From: Streptomyces himastatinicus ATCC 53653 | GTDB taxonomy: Bacteria; Actinomycetota; Actinomycetes; Streptomycetales; Streptomycetaceae | DNA length: 42,687 nt | Assembly: GCF_000158915.1 (NCBI RefSeq) | Contig: NZ_GG657754.1 | Span: 9,693,032-9,735,718 of the forward strand | Direction of reading: 5' to 3' | Shown: positions 1-7,973 of the stretch, one piece after another | How positions within the stretch are numbered: the stretch's first letter is position 1 | How the letters are laid out: every line of letters begins with the position of its first letter | Position numbers and translations under genes: made by a program | Notes under the pieces: generated by a model | The model's input: the letters and a program-made list of their open reading frames with translations, nothing else | Told to the model about the DNA's origin: nothing | Database searches by the model: none

Positions 1-1
1 G

Positions 2-340
2 GAACGGGTCGGCCGCGTCGAGGAGTACATGACCGCGCTGCACCGGGTGGCGGACGGCGGCACCGCCATCGACCCCGAGGTCGTCGCGCAGCTCTTCGCC
101 CGCACCCGGCCCGACAACAATCTCGACCGGCTCAGCCCGCGCGGGCGCGTCGTCCTGGCGCTGATGGCGGAGGGACTCGGCAACACCGCCGTCGCCGAGC
201 GGCTCGTGGTCACCGAAGGCGCCGTCCACAAGCACATCCGTAACATCTTCGCCAAGCTCGGGCTGGCCCCCACCGACCGCACCGACCGGCGCGTGGCCGC
301 CGTGCTCCACTATCTGGACGACGCCCAGCGCCGGGCCTGA
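2..340 (+). CDS. LuxR-type response regulator, C-terminal part (cut by window edge)
   Basis: The reading frame is open from base 2, so the N-terminal receiver domain lies outside the window. What remains is a NarL/FixJ-type helix-turn-helix DNA-binding domain: LSPRGRVVLALMAEGLGNTA followed by VTEGAVHKHIRNIFAKLGL matches the four-helix LuxR signature (GlxNxxIA, VxxHxxxIxxKL). The first visible residues, ERVGRVEEYMTALHRVADGG, resemble the linker that follows a receiver domain in this family. An internal ATG at base 29 exists but would cut into the linker, so I treat the gene as partial rather than a small LuxR protein. It probably acts as the transcriptional output of a two-component system whose kinase gene lies upstream. 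The target genes are not visible. Confidence 0.85.
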   Translation, partial: ERVGRVEEYMTALHRVADGGTAIDPEVVAQLFARTRPDNNLDRLSPRGRVVLALMAEGLGNTAVAERLVVTEGAVHKHIRNIFAKLGLAPTDRTDRRVAAVLHYLDDAQRRA

Positions 341-342
341 AA

Positions 343-357
343 CCCACCCGGGGTGGG
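343..357 (+). terminator. Short GC hairpin after the response-regulator gene
   Basis: CCCACCC and GGGTGGG face each other around a single G, realistically a 5-bp stem with a 5-nt loop. It sits 3 nt after the TGA at 338-340 and before the dehydratase ribosome site. There is no T tract, which is usual for Streptomyces terminators, and the stem is short, so this is only a candidate. Confidence 0.3.
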
Positions 358-401
358 CAGCGTTCCCCCGCACGGATCGTCGAAGAGATCGGAAGGTTCG
401 T

Positions 402-2108
402 ATGAGTGGCACGCACCGGTCGCGGCAGTGGTACGAGGGTGACACCCGCGACGCGTTCATCCACCGTGCCTGGATGCGGCGCGGCCTCCCCGACCACGCC
501 TTCGACGGACGACCGCAGATCGTCATCTGCAACACCTGGTCCGATCTCACCCCCTGCAACAGCCACTTCCGCGAGATCGCCGACCATGTGAAACGGGGGG
601 TGTGGGAGTACGGCGGGGTGCCGCTGGAGCTTCCGGTGCCGTCACTGGGGGAGACCCTGCTGCGCCCGACCGCGATGTTCTTCCGCGACCTCGCCGCGAT
701 GGTGACCGAGGAACTCATCCGGGCCAACCCCGTCGACGGTGTGATCCTGCTCGGCGGCTGCGACAAGACCGTACCGTCCCTGCTGCTGGGGGCCGCTTCG
801 GTCGATCTGCCCACCCTGATGGTCACCGGCGGCCCCATGCTGAACGGCGCGTGGAAGGGGCGCGCGCTGGGCTGCGGCACCGGGGTGTGGGAGCTGAGCG
901 AGGAGGTGCGGGCGGGCCGGATGGACCGCTCCGAGCTGCGCCGCGCCGAGTCGGCGATGATCCGCAGCCGGGGACACTGCAACACCATGGGCACGGCGTC
1001 CACCATGGCCTGCGCGGCCGAGGCGCTGGGCATGACCCTGCCCGGCAACGCGGGGCTCCCGGCCCCCGACAGCCGGTTGCTGGAGCTGTCCCACGCCGCG
1101 GGCAACCGCATCGTCGACATGGTGCGCGAGAACCTGCGGCCCAGCGCCGTCCTGACCGCGGAGGCGCTGCGGAACGCGGTGCGCGCGGTGGCCGCCATCG
1201 GCGGCTCCACCAACGCGGTCGTCCATCTGCTGGCCCTCGCCCGCCGGGTCGGGGTGGACTTCGGCCTGGACGACATCGACCGCGCGGGCCGCGGCGTCCC
1301 CCTGCTCGCCGATGTGCAGCCCGCCGGATCCCACCTCATGGAGGACTTCCACCGCGCCGGTGGCCTGGACGCCGTCCTCGGGGAGATCAGGGATCAGCTG
1401 GAACCGGCCGTCACCGTCTCCGGCCGCCCCCTCACCGAGCAGCTGTCCGGCCTGACCAGCACCGACACCACCGTCATCCGCACCGCGGACGAGCCGATCG
1501 CCCACCAAGCCGGGCTCGCCGTGCTGCGCGGCAACCTCTGTCCCGACGGAGCCGTCATCAAGCCCGCCGCCGCGACACCCGAGCTGCTGCGCCACCGGGG
1601 CCGCGCCGTGGTGTTCGACGGGATCGAGGACTTCCGTACCCGGATCGACGACCCGGACCTGGACGTCGACGCGTCCGATGTCCTGGTCCTGCGCGGCTGC
1701 GGACCGCGCGGCTACCCCGGCATGCCCGAGGTGGGGAACATGCCCCTGCCGCCCGCGGTGCTCCGGGCCGGAGTGCGGGACATGGTGCGGATCAGCGACG
1801 CGCGGATGAGCGGCACCGCCTTCGGCACCGTCGTCCTGCACATCGCGCCCGAGTCCGCTGCGGGCGGCCCGCTGGGTCTGGTGCGGACCGGCGACTGGAT
1901 AGAACTGGACATCGAGCGGCGGCTGCTGAAGCTGGACGTCCCCGACGAGGAACTCGCCGCACGGCAACCGGTGACCGCCGCCGCGCCACCGGCCACCGGC
2001 GGATGGGAGCAGATCTACCGCGACCACGTCGAACAGGCCGACCGCGGCGCCGGGCTGGACTTCCTCAGCGGCACCCGTGGCTCCTTCGTCGCCCGCGAAT
2101 CGCACTGA
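402..2108 (+). CDS. IlvD/Edd family dehydratase, probably acting on a sugar acid
   Basis: This 568-residue protein belongs to the dihydroxy-acid/sugar-acid dehydratase family, whose members remove water from 2,3-dihydroxy acids using an Fe-S cluster. The three expected cluster cysteines are visible: Cys52 in NTWSDLTPCN, Cys120 in GGCDKT and Cys193 in GHCNTMGTAST. The C-terminal SDARMSGTAFG motif carries the serine used as catalytic base in this family. The NTWS(D/E)LTPCN form of the first motif is typical of L-arabinonate and related sugar-acid dehydratases rather than of valine-pathway IlvD, so I favour an aldonate substrate. No other branched-chain biosynthesis gene is near. The ATG at 402 has a GGAAGG ribosome site at 391-396. 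The gene looks complete. The exact substrate cannot be read from sequence. Confidence 0.85.
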   Translation: MSGTHRSRQWYEGDTRDAFIHRAWMRRGLPDHAFDGRPQIVICNTWSDLTPCNSHFREIADHVKRGVWEYGGVPLELPVPSLGETLLRPTAMFFRDLAAMVTEELIRANPVDGVILLGGCDKTVPSLLLGAASVDLPTLMVTGGPMLNGAWKGRALGCGTGVWELSEEVRAGRMDRSELRRAESAMIRSRGHCNTMGTASTMACAAEALGMTLPGNAGLPAPDSRLLELSHAAGNRIVDMVRENLRPSAVLTAEALRNAVRAVAAIGGSTNAVVHLLALARRVGVDFGLDDIDRAGRGVPLLADVQPAGSHLMEDFHRAGGLDAVLGEIRDQLEPAVTVSGRPLTEQLSGLTSTDTTVIRTADEPIAHQAGLAVLRGNLCPDGAVIKPAAATPELLRHRGRAVVFDGIEDFRTRIDDPDLDVDASDVLVLRGCGPRGYPGMPEVGNMPLPPAVLRAGVRDMVRISDARMSGTAFGTVVLHIAPESAAGGPLGLVRTGDWIELDIERRLLKLDVPDEELAARQPVTAAAPPATGGWEQIYRDHVEQADRGAGLDFLSGTRGSFVARESH

Positions 2109-2154
2109 CGTGACGCCCACAGCGGGGTCATACGTGACGCCCACAGCGGGGTCA
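2108..2154 (+). repeat. Two tandem 23-bp repeats, each an imperfect palindrome
   Basis: Bases 2108-2130 and 2132-2154 are identical 23-mers separated by one base (24-bp period). Each copy runs from ACGTGACGCC to GCGGGGTCA, and the second is bounded by GTGAC...GTCAC, so each unit is itself an imperfect inverted repeat. They start at the last base of the dehydratase stop codon and end 47 bp before the CitG-like gene. They could be paired operator half-sites or a weak terminator. No known regulator motif is recognised. Confidence 0.7.
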
Positions 2155-2201
2155 CAGGAACGACCCAGGCCCGGGAAAGGTTCGCCGACTACCCTCCGGG
2201 C

Positions 2202-3077
2202 ATGCCCACGACGCGCTCCACGGACGACGCACTGGCGCAGACCGCCGTACGAGCCCTGATCTCCCAGGCGGAACTGACCCCCAAACCGGGCCTCGCGGAC
2301 ACCCGCGACCTCCAGGCCCGCGCCACCGGCACCGATCTGCTCGCACTGCGCTGGTCGGCCAAGTCGCTGGCGCCCGGCTTCGCGGCCATGGCCGCAGCGG
2401 CCCGGCGCCCCGGCGAGCCGACGCGTGCGCTCCGCGAGGAGCTGGGCGCCATCGGCCGCTGCGCCGAGTGGACCATGGCGCGGGCCGGTGGCGGCCCGGT
2501 CACCGGCCGTCTCCACCACGGCGCGCTCTGGGTGCTGGGGCTGCTGGTGGCGGCCGCCGCCCTGGACCCCGGCGCCGCGACCGAGGAACTGACGGCCACC
2601 GCCCGGCAGCTCGCGGCCCACGCCGACCGTGGCGCCCCGCGCAGGCCGTCGGCGGGCTCGCAGGTGTCCGCCACCTACGGGGCGGCGGGCGCGCGCGGCG
2701 AGGCGCGGGCCGCCTTCCCGCACGTACGCCGCGCCCTGGCCGCCCTCACCACGGCGCGGGCCGCGGGCGCCACCGAGACACAGGCCCGGCTCGACGCGCT
2801 GCTCACCGTGATGAGCACGCTCCAGGACACCGGCCCGCTGTACCAGGCGGGGCCGCCCGCCCTGCGGCGGGTGCAGGACGGGGCGCGCGGTGTGCTGGAG
2901 GCGGGCGGCGCCGCGACGGAGCAGGGCGCCGCCGCCCTCGCCGCCCTCGACGCCGAGCTGCGCGCCCAGGGCATCGCGCCCCGGGGGAGCGCCGTGCTGC
3001 TGGCCGGGGCGCTGTTCCTGGACGCGCTCCCGGCCCGGGCCCGCCCCCGGGCCCGGGGTCACGGGGCGAGGGGTTAG
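2202..3077 (+). CDS. CitG/MdcB-like triphosphoribosyl-dephospho-CoA synthase family protein
   Basis: This 291-residue protein matches the CitG/MdcB family, which makes 2'-(5''-triphosphoribosyl)-3'-dephospho-CoA, the prosthetic-group precursor of citrate lyase and malonate decarboxylase. Visible family features are AELTPKPGLAD near residues 23-33, ALRWSAKSLAPGFAAMA, HHGALWVLGLL, YGAAGARGEARAAFPHV, the DTGPLYQAG segment (family DTNLLHRGG) and a GSAVLLAGALFLDALP C-terminus. The usual Asp/Asn of DTN is partly changed, so activity is uncertain. No citrate lyase or malonate decarboxylase subunit gene is in the window, and the gene stops just before a TPP riboswitch. A TACCCT -10-like box at 2190-2195 lies 6 nt before the ATG with no ribosome site, suggesting a leaderless transcript. 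Confidence 0.75.
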   Translation: MPTTRSTDDALAQTAVRALISQAELTPKPGLADTRDLQARATGTDLLALRWSAKSLAPGFAAMAAAARRPGEPTRALREELGAIGRCAEWTMARAGGGPVTGRLHHGALWVLGLLVAAAALDPGAATEELTATARQLAAHADRGAPRRPSAGSQVSATYGAAGARGEARAAFPHVRRALAALTTARAAGATETQARLDALLTVMSTLQDTGPLYQAGPPALRRVQDGARGVLEAGGAATEQGAAALAALDAELRAQGIAPRGSAVLLAGALFLDALPARARPRARGHGARG

Positions 3078-3093
3078 CCTGGGGTCGCTCCAA

Positions 3094-3171
3094 CCGACAC
3101 GGGGTGCCCCGCACGGGGCTGAGATCACACCCGTCGAACCTGAACCAGTTAGCACTGGCGGAGGGATGTCA
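3094..3171 (+). promoter_or_regulatory. TPP riboswitch (THI element)
   Basis: The conserved thiamine pyrophosphate aptamer is plain: CACGGGGTGC near 3098-3107, GCTGAGATCACACCC at 3118-3132, then GAACCTGAACCAGTTAGCAC and TGGCGGAGGG ending at 3165. A closing stem can form between GACA at 3096-3099 and TGTC at 3167-3170. The only ribosome-binding sequence for the next gene, GGAGGG at 3160-3165, is the last conserved block of the aptamer. TPP binding should therefore hide it and shut off translation of the transporter. Family knowledge: TPP riboswitches respond to thiamine pyrophosphate and control thiamine synthesis and uptake genes. Confidence 0.95.
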
Positions 3172-3174
3172 TCG

Positions 3175-4581
3175 ATGCCAATGCCGCATGCTGCCACCGA
3201 CCCGGCGACCACCGGCGCGGAATCCGTCTTCGACGGGCGGATGCCCACCGCGCCCGGCGATCTGCGCGTCGAGGCGCGCGGTATCGCGCCGGTTCCGGAA
3301 AACCACCGCTACGGCGGGCCGGGGCGCCTGTTCACCGTGTGGTTCGCCCCGAACCTGACCATGACCGGCGTGTTCACCGGCACCGTCGGCATCTCCCTCG
3401 GCCTGGACTTCGCCACCGCGCTGGCCGCCGTCGTCCTGGGCACCCTCATCGGTGCCGTGCCCACCGCCTACCTGGGCACCTGGGGCAGTCTGACCGGCGC
3501 CGGGCAGCTGCCCCTCGCCCGGCTGGCGTTCGGCCGGGCCGTCGCCGTGCCCGGTGTCCTCCAGTGGCTGTCGTCGGTCGCCTGGGACGCGCTCATCGGC
3601 CTGTTCGGCGGTGACGCGCTGGCCCGGCTGTGCGGGCTGCCGTTCTGGCTGGGCGTGCTGCTCATGATGGCCGCGCAGGGGGCGCTCGGGGTGCTGGGCT
3701 ACGAGGCCATCCACCGGATGCAGAAGCTGATGACGTTCGTCCTCGCCGCCGCGTTCGCCGCCCTGGCCGTCAAGCTGCTGGGTGGCGTCCACCCCGCCGC
3801 CACCGGGTCCGCCCACGGCGCCGACCGCCTCGGCGCCTTCGTCCTGACCAGCACCATCGCGCTGAGCCTGGCGCTGTCGTGGGCGCCGTACGCCAGCGAC
3901 TTCAGCCGCTATCTGCCCCGCGCCACCTCCCGGCCCCGTATGTTCTGGTGCACGCTGCTCGGCGTCACCGTGTCCTTCGTGGCCGTCCAGGCGCTCGGGC
4001 TGTGGGGCGCCTCCGTCTTCACCGACCAGACCGCCCGCGGCGTCGATACGGCGCTGGGCGGCGGGGCGCTCGGCGCGTTCGGGCTGCTGGCCGTGGCGCT
4101 CGCCGCGCTGTGCAGCAACGCCATGAACGACTACAGCGGCTCCCTGGCCCTCCAGACCGCCGGTGTCCGCATCCCGCGTCCGCTGGCCGCGGCGCTCGCC
4201 GCCGTGCTCGGCTTCCCGCTGGTGCTGTGGATGCACGCCGCCGACACCACCGCCCGCTTCCAGAACGTGCTGCTGTTCGTCGGCTACTGGATCCCCGGCT
4301 TCGTCGCGGTCGTGGCCGTCGACTGGTTCGTCCGCGCCCGGGCCCGGGGCGGCGCGCCGGTCGACCTGGCCACCGAGAACGCCCGCCCGCAGCCGTGGTG
4401 GCCCGCCCTGCTGGCGTTCGGCGCCGCCTTCGCCGCGGCGGTGCCGTTCATGGACACCACCCTGTACACCGGTCCGGTGGCCGCCGCGCTGCACGGCGCC
4501 GACCTCGCGTACTACGCCGCCTTCCTCGCGGCGCTCCTCGTCTACGCCCCGCTCAGGATGCGCCGCCGTACGACCCGGTGA
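3175..4581 (+). CDS. cytX: NCS1-family permease, probable thiamine-precursor (HMP) transporter, CytX-type
   Basis: A polytopic membrane protein of the nucleobase/cation symporter-1 family, with about twelve hydrophobic segments starting near FTVWFAPNLTMTGVFTGTVG. It has family-typical stretches such as SLALSWAPYASDFSRYLPR and SNAMNDYSGSLALQTAG. Control by the TPP riboswitch immediately upstream indicates the substrate is a thiamine-related compound, most likely hydroxymethylpyrimidine, as proposed for CytX. The open frame extends back to 2890, but that part is antisense-like shadow and riboswitch. ATG 3166 abuts the GGAGGG directly, whereas ATG 3175 is 9 nt away, so 3175 is preferred (3181 is also possible). 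Length is then 468 residues. A strong hairpin follows the stop codon, so it is probably the last gene of its transcript. Confidence 0.85.
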   Translation: MPMPHAATDPATTGAESVFDGRMPTAPGDLRVEARGIAPVPENHRYGGPGRLFTVWFAPNLTMTGVFTGTVGISLGLDFATALAAVVLGTLIGAVPTAYLGTWGSLTGAGQLPLARLAFGRAVAVPGVLQWLSSVAWDALIGLFGGDALARLCGLPFWLGVLLMMAAQGALGVLGYEAIHRMQKLMTFVLAAAFAALAVKLLGGVHPAATGSAHGADRLGAFVLTSTIALSLALSWAPYASDFSRYLPRATSRPRMFWCTLLGVTVSFVAVQALGLWGASVFTDQTARGVDTALGGGALGAFGLLAVALAALCSNAMNDYSGSLALQTAGVRIPRPLAAALAAVLGFPLVLWMHAADTTARFQNVLLFVGYWIPGFVAVVAVDWFVRARARGGAPVDLATENARPQPWWPALLAFGAAFAAAVPFMDTTLYTGPVAAALHGADLAYYAAFLAALLVYAPLRMRRRTTR

Positions 4582-4584
4582 GAC

Positions 4585-4602
4585 ACGGGCGTTTTCGCCC
4601 GT
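4585..4602 (+). terminator. Hairpin terminator after the NCS1 transporter gene
   Basis: ACGGGCG, a TTTT loop and CGCCCGT form a perfect 7-bp stem only 3 nt after the stop codon. This separates the riboswitch-controlled gene from the downstream APC permease. Confidence 0.65.
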
Positions 4603-4698
4603 ATCCGCACGTCACACGGCATCCGGCGACCGCGCTCCGCGGCAGGCGTGGCACCCTGGGCTTTTCGACCAACCGCACCACCCGAGGAGACGTGCCAC

Positions 4699-6321
4699 GT
4701 GCCGCAGAACCAGCCAGCGGAGTCCATCGCCGCCCCGGCGGTGCTCGCCGAGGAACGCAGACTCCACAAGGACCTCGGGTTCTGGGCCCTGACCGCGATC
4801 GGGTTCTCCAACATCCTCGGCTCCGGCTGGCTGTTCGCCGCCCTCTACGCAGCCCAGACCGCCGGGCCCGCCGCGCTGCTGTCCTGGATCGCGGCGGGTG
4901 TGCTGTGCGCCCTGATCGCCCTGGTCATGGTGGAGCTGGGCGCCACCCGCCCGGAGGGCGGCGGCACCGTGCGGTGGCCGCTGTACGCGAGCGGGCGGCT
5001 GGTCGGCACGATGGTCGGCTGGTCCGTCGTGCTGTCCGTCGGCGGTACCGCCGCGGAGATCAGCGCGATCATGCAGTACGCAGCGCACTATCTGCCGGGG
5101 CTCTACGACGGCGGCCGCCTCACCCTCCCGGGCCTCGGCGTGGCCGTCGCACTGAGCGTCGTGCTCACCGCGCTGAACTGGTTCGCCGTGCGGATATTCG
5201 CCCGGCTCAACAACCTGGTGTCGGTGTTCAAGGTCGTCGTCCCCGTGGTCACCGTGATCGCGCTGTTCCTGTCGGGCACCCACTCAGGGCGCCTCACCGA
5301 ACACGGCGGTTTCGCCCCGTACGGCTACGCGGCCTGCCTCACCGCACTCGCCGGCGGCGGCATCGTGTACTCCGTCAACGGGTTCCAGGCGCCGCTGGAC
5401 TTCTCCGGCGAGGCCCGCAATCCGCGCCGTTCCGTACCGGCCGCTGTGCTCACCGGCATCGGCCTCGCCGTGCTGGTCTACCTCGGGCTCCAGCTGGCGT
5501 TCCTCTACACGGTGCCGGACTCCGCGCTGGGCGACGGCTGGCAGGGCGTCAACTTCGAGTCGCCGTTCGGTCAGCTCGCCCTCATCCTCAATCTGCACTG
5601 GCTGGCCACGCTGCTGTACGCGGACGCCGTGATCTCCCCCGGCGGCTCCGCCTACGTGGGTGTGGCGATCAACGCCCGGCACACCTACGCCCTGGCCAAG
5701 AACGGGCTGCTGCCCCGCTTCTTCATGCGCATCGACCCCGCGTCCGGCATGGCACGCCGGGCGCTGCTGCTCAACCTCGCGGTCATCGTCATCTTCATGC
5801 TGCCGTTCGGTGGCTGGCAGGACATCGTGAGCGTGATGGGCGACATGTATCTGCTCATCTACGCGGCCTCGGCGGTGGCCGTCGCGGTGTTCCGGGCACA
5901 CGACCGGGAGCGGGGAGTGCCCCGGGCGGAAGGGCAGGTGCCGGGGGTGCGCTGGATCGCACCGCTCAGCTTCGTCGTGGCCAGCGAGTTCGTGTTCTGG
6001 TCCGGCTGGGACGACCTGCGGCTCGCCCTGCCCCTCGTCCTGGTCGGCGTCCCGCTCTTCCTGCTCCAGCGGCGCGGCACCGAAGGGCTCCCCGCCCTCG
6101 GCGAGCTGCGGCACGGCGCCTGGCTGGTCTTCCACCTCGCCGCGCTGACGCTGCTGTCGTGGCTCGGCACCTTCGGCGGTTCCGGCCGTCTTCCGGCGCC
6201 GTACGACACGGTCGCGGTGGGCGCTCTCGCGTTCGGGGTGTTCGCGTGGGCGGTGCGCTCGGGCGCCGCGCACCTCAGGACGGGCGCCATGGACGCGCCG
6301 CCCGCGGCCCCGGCGGTGTGA
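4699..6321 (+). CDS. APC-superfamily amino acid permease
   Basis: A 540-residue transporter of the amino acid-polyamine-organocation superfamily with about 12-14 hydrophobic segments. The first contains GFWALTAIGFSNILGSGWLF, the broken-helix glycine motif that contacts substrate in this fold. LGATRPEGGGTVRWPL matches the ELG..P..GG motif after the second helix. The start is taken as GTG 4699 because GAGGAGA at 4684-4690 gives an 8-nt spacing; the frame opens earlier at 4648 without a ribosome site. Substrate cannot be told from sequence, but the long C-terminal extension after residue 430 resembles aspartate/proton-symporter-like members. It is cut off from the preceding gene by a terminator hairpin and is followed by an unrelated hydrolase gene. 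Confidence 0.85.
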   Translation: MPQNQPAESIAAPAVLAEERRLHKDLGFWALTAIGFSNILGSGWLFAALYAAQTAGPAALLSWIAAGVLCALIALVMVELGATRPEGGGTVRWPLYASGRLVGTMVGWSVVLSVGGTAAEISAIMQYAAHYLPGLYDGGRLTLPGLGVAVALSVVLTALNWFAVRIFARLNNLVSVFKVVVPVVTVIALFLSGTHSGRLTEHGGFAPYGYAACLTALAGGGIVYSVNGFQAPLDFSGEARNPRRSVPAAVLTGIGLAVLVYLGLQLAFLYTVPDSALGDGWQGVNFESPFGQLALILNLHWLATLLYADAVISPGGSAYVGVAINARHTYALAKNGLLPRFFMRIDPASGMARRALLLNLAVIVIFMLPFGGWQDIVSVMGDMYLLIYAASAVAVAVFRAHDRERGVPRAEGQVPGVRWIAPLSFVVASEFVFWSGWDDLRLALPLVLVGVPLFLLQRRGTEGLPALGELRHGAWLVFHLAALTLLSWLGTFGGSGRLPAPYDTVAVGALAFGVFAWAVRSGAAHLRTGAMDAPPAAPAV

Positions 6322-6436
6322 GTACCCGCCGCCGCACACCCCGCCGGAAAACCCCTGGCGCGGCGCTGCTGATTGGTCGATGATCGCAGCACCATCGGCC
6401 GTGCACGACCCACCGCATACGGAGGATTGAGACGCG

Positions 6437-7885
6437 ATGAGTGCTCGGAGCGCGCGACCCCTGCCCGAGAGCACACCCGCCGCGAAGGGAGTGGACGCGC
6501 GCGGTGTCGGCGCGTTCCTCGACGCGCTGGAGGCGGCGCCCGGCATCGAGCCGCACAGCCTGATGATCGTGCGCCATGGGCATGTGGTCGCCTCCGGCTG
6601 GTGGGCGCCGTACACCCGGGACCGGCCGCATCTGCTCTACTCCATCAGCAAGAGCTTCACGGCGACGGCGGCCGGATTCGCGGTGGCAGAAGGGCTGATG
6701 AGCCTGGACGACACGGTGCTCTCCTACTTCCCCGAGTTCGACGCCGACATCACCGACCCCCGCAGCCGGGCCATGCTCGTCCGGCACGTCGCGTCCATGG
6801 CCAGCGGGCATCTGACCGAGACCCGGGAGCAGGCGTTCGCCCGCGACCCGGCCGAGCCCGTCCGCGGGTTCCTGCTGACCCCGCCCGACCGCGACCCCGG
6901 TACCGTCTTCGCGTACAACCAGCCCGCCACGTACAGCCTCGCCGCGATCGTCCAGCGCGTGACCGGGCAGTCGCTCACGGACTATCTGCGGCCACGGCTG
7001 TTCGACCCGCTGGGGATCGAGGAGACGGCCTGGCTCCAGCGCCCGCCCGGCCGCGACCTCGGTTTCAGCGGCATGTTCGCCACCACGGACGCCCTCGCCC
7101 GGCTGGGCCTGCTGTACCTGGGCGACGGGGTCTGGGAGGGCCGCCAACTGCTGCCCGCCTCCTGGGTGGCCGAGGCGACCCGGGTGCACATCACCAACGC
7201 CGACGGCACGGACATCAAGCCCGACTGGCAGCAGGGATACGGGTTCCAGTTCTGGCGGTCCCGCCACGGCTACCGGGGCGACGGGGCGTACGGGCAGTTC
7301 TGCCTGGTGCTGCCCGAACACGACGCGGTGGTCGCCATGACCGCGGACACCGAGGACATGCAGGCGGTGCTGGACCTCGTATGGCGGCATCTGCTCCCGG
7401 CGTTCGGCCCCGCGCCTCTCGACGGCCGCGAGGACGACGACGCGGCTCTGCGGCGGCGGCTCGACGGCCTCCGACTGCCGCCGACGTACGAGAAGTTCGC
7501 GGCGGTGGACGCCGGGGCGGCCACGACCTTCACCCCGGCCGGCGGCGCTTGCGCGGACCAGCCCGCGCTGGCGGAGGTGACCGTCGCCGCCGAGGGCGAC
7601 GGTGGGTGGACCGTCTCCCTGGCGGAGGGCGCCTCCAGGCTCGATGTGCGGCTCGACGGCCCGGGGTGGAACGTTCAGGAGGGCACGGACCAGCGGGTCC
7701 CGACGGCGGCGAACGGCGGCTGGACCGACCCGGACACCTTCGTGGCCGACATCGCGTTCCTGGAGACCCCGCACCACCTCGACGTGACCTGTTCGAGGGC
7801 CGACCGGACCTTCACCGCGCGCTGGCGCACGACGCCGCTGCACCCGGCGCCGCTGCCCGCGATGGGCGTCCGTCCACGGAGGTGA
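6437..7885 (+). CDS. Serine hydrolase of the beta-lactamase (class C)/penicillin-binding family
   Basis: A 482-residue protein with the class C beta-lactamase-type catalytic fold. The SxxK nucleophile motif is Ser69-Ile-Ser-Lys72 in LLYSISKSFTATAAGFAV, and the second catalytic motif is the Tyr-Asn pair at 160-161 in FAYNQPATYSLAAIV. No signal peptide is apparent, so it may be cytoplasmic. The family covers esterases, D-aminopeptidases and beta-lactamase-like proteins, and most Streptomyces members are uncharacterised esterase-like enzymes. The last ~130 residues form a beta-rich C-terminal domain seen in many of these proteins. GGAGG at 6421-6425 precedes the ATG. There is no obvious functional link with either neighbour. 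Confidence 0.85.
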   Translation: MSARSARPLPESTPAAKGVDARGVGAFLDALEAAPGIEPHSLMIVRHGHVVASGWWAPYTRDRPHLLYSISKSFTATAAGFAVAEGLMSLDDTVLSYFPEFDADITDPRSRAMLVRHVASMASGHLTETREQAFARDPAEPVRGFLLTPPDRDPGTVFAYNQPATYSLAAIVQRVTGQSLTDYLRPRLFDPLGIEETAWLQRPPGRDLGFSGMFATTDALARLGLLYLGDGVWEGRQLLPASWVAEATRVHITNADGTDIKPDWQQGYGFQFWRSRHGYRGDGAYGQFCLVLPEHDAVVAMTADTEDMQAVLDLVWRHLLPAFGPAPLDGREDDDAALRRRLDGLRLPPTYEKFAAVDAGAATTFTPAGGACADQPALAEVTVAAEGDGGWTVSLAEGASRLDVRLDGPGWNVQEGTDQRVPTAANGGWTDPDTFVADIAFLETPHHLDVTCSRADRTFTARWRTTPLHPAPLPAMGVRPRR

Positions 7886-7973
7886 GGAACCCTGCACGGG
7901 GCCCCGGCAACCATTGCCCGCTCGGCGGCGACAGTCGCATGGACGATTCCCCCGAGCTGAGGATGGTGTGGTC

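Noticed and set aside
2890..3174. Upstream start of the NCS1 transporter at 2890
   Set aside because: It would translate through the CitG-like gene and the TPP aptamer; the ribosome site lies at 3160-3165.
642..3248. 868-residue open frame on the minus strand over the dehydratase and CitG-like genes
   Set aside because: Composition is low-complexity Gly/Ala/Arg/His and it is the antisense of well-supported genes; open antisense frames are expected at this GC content.
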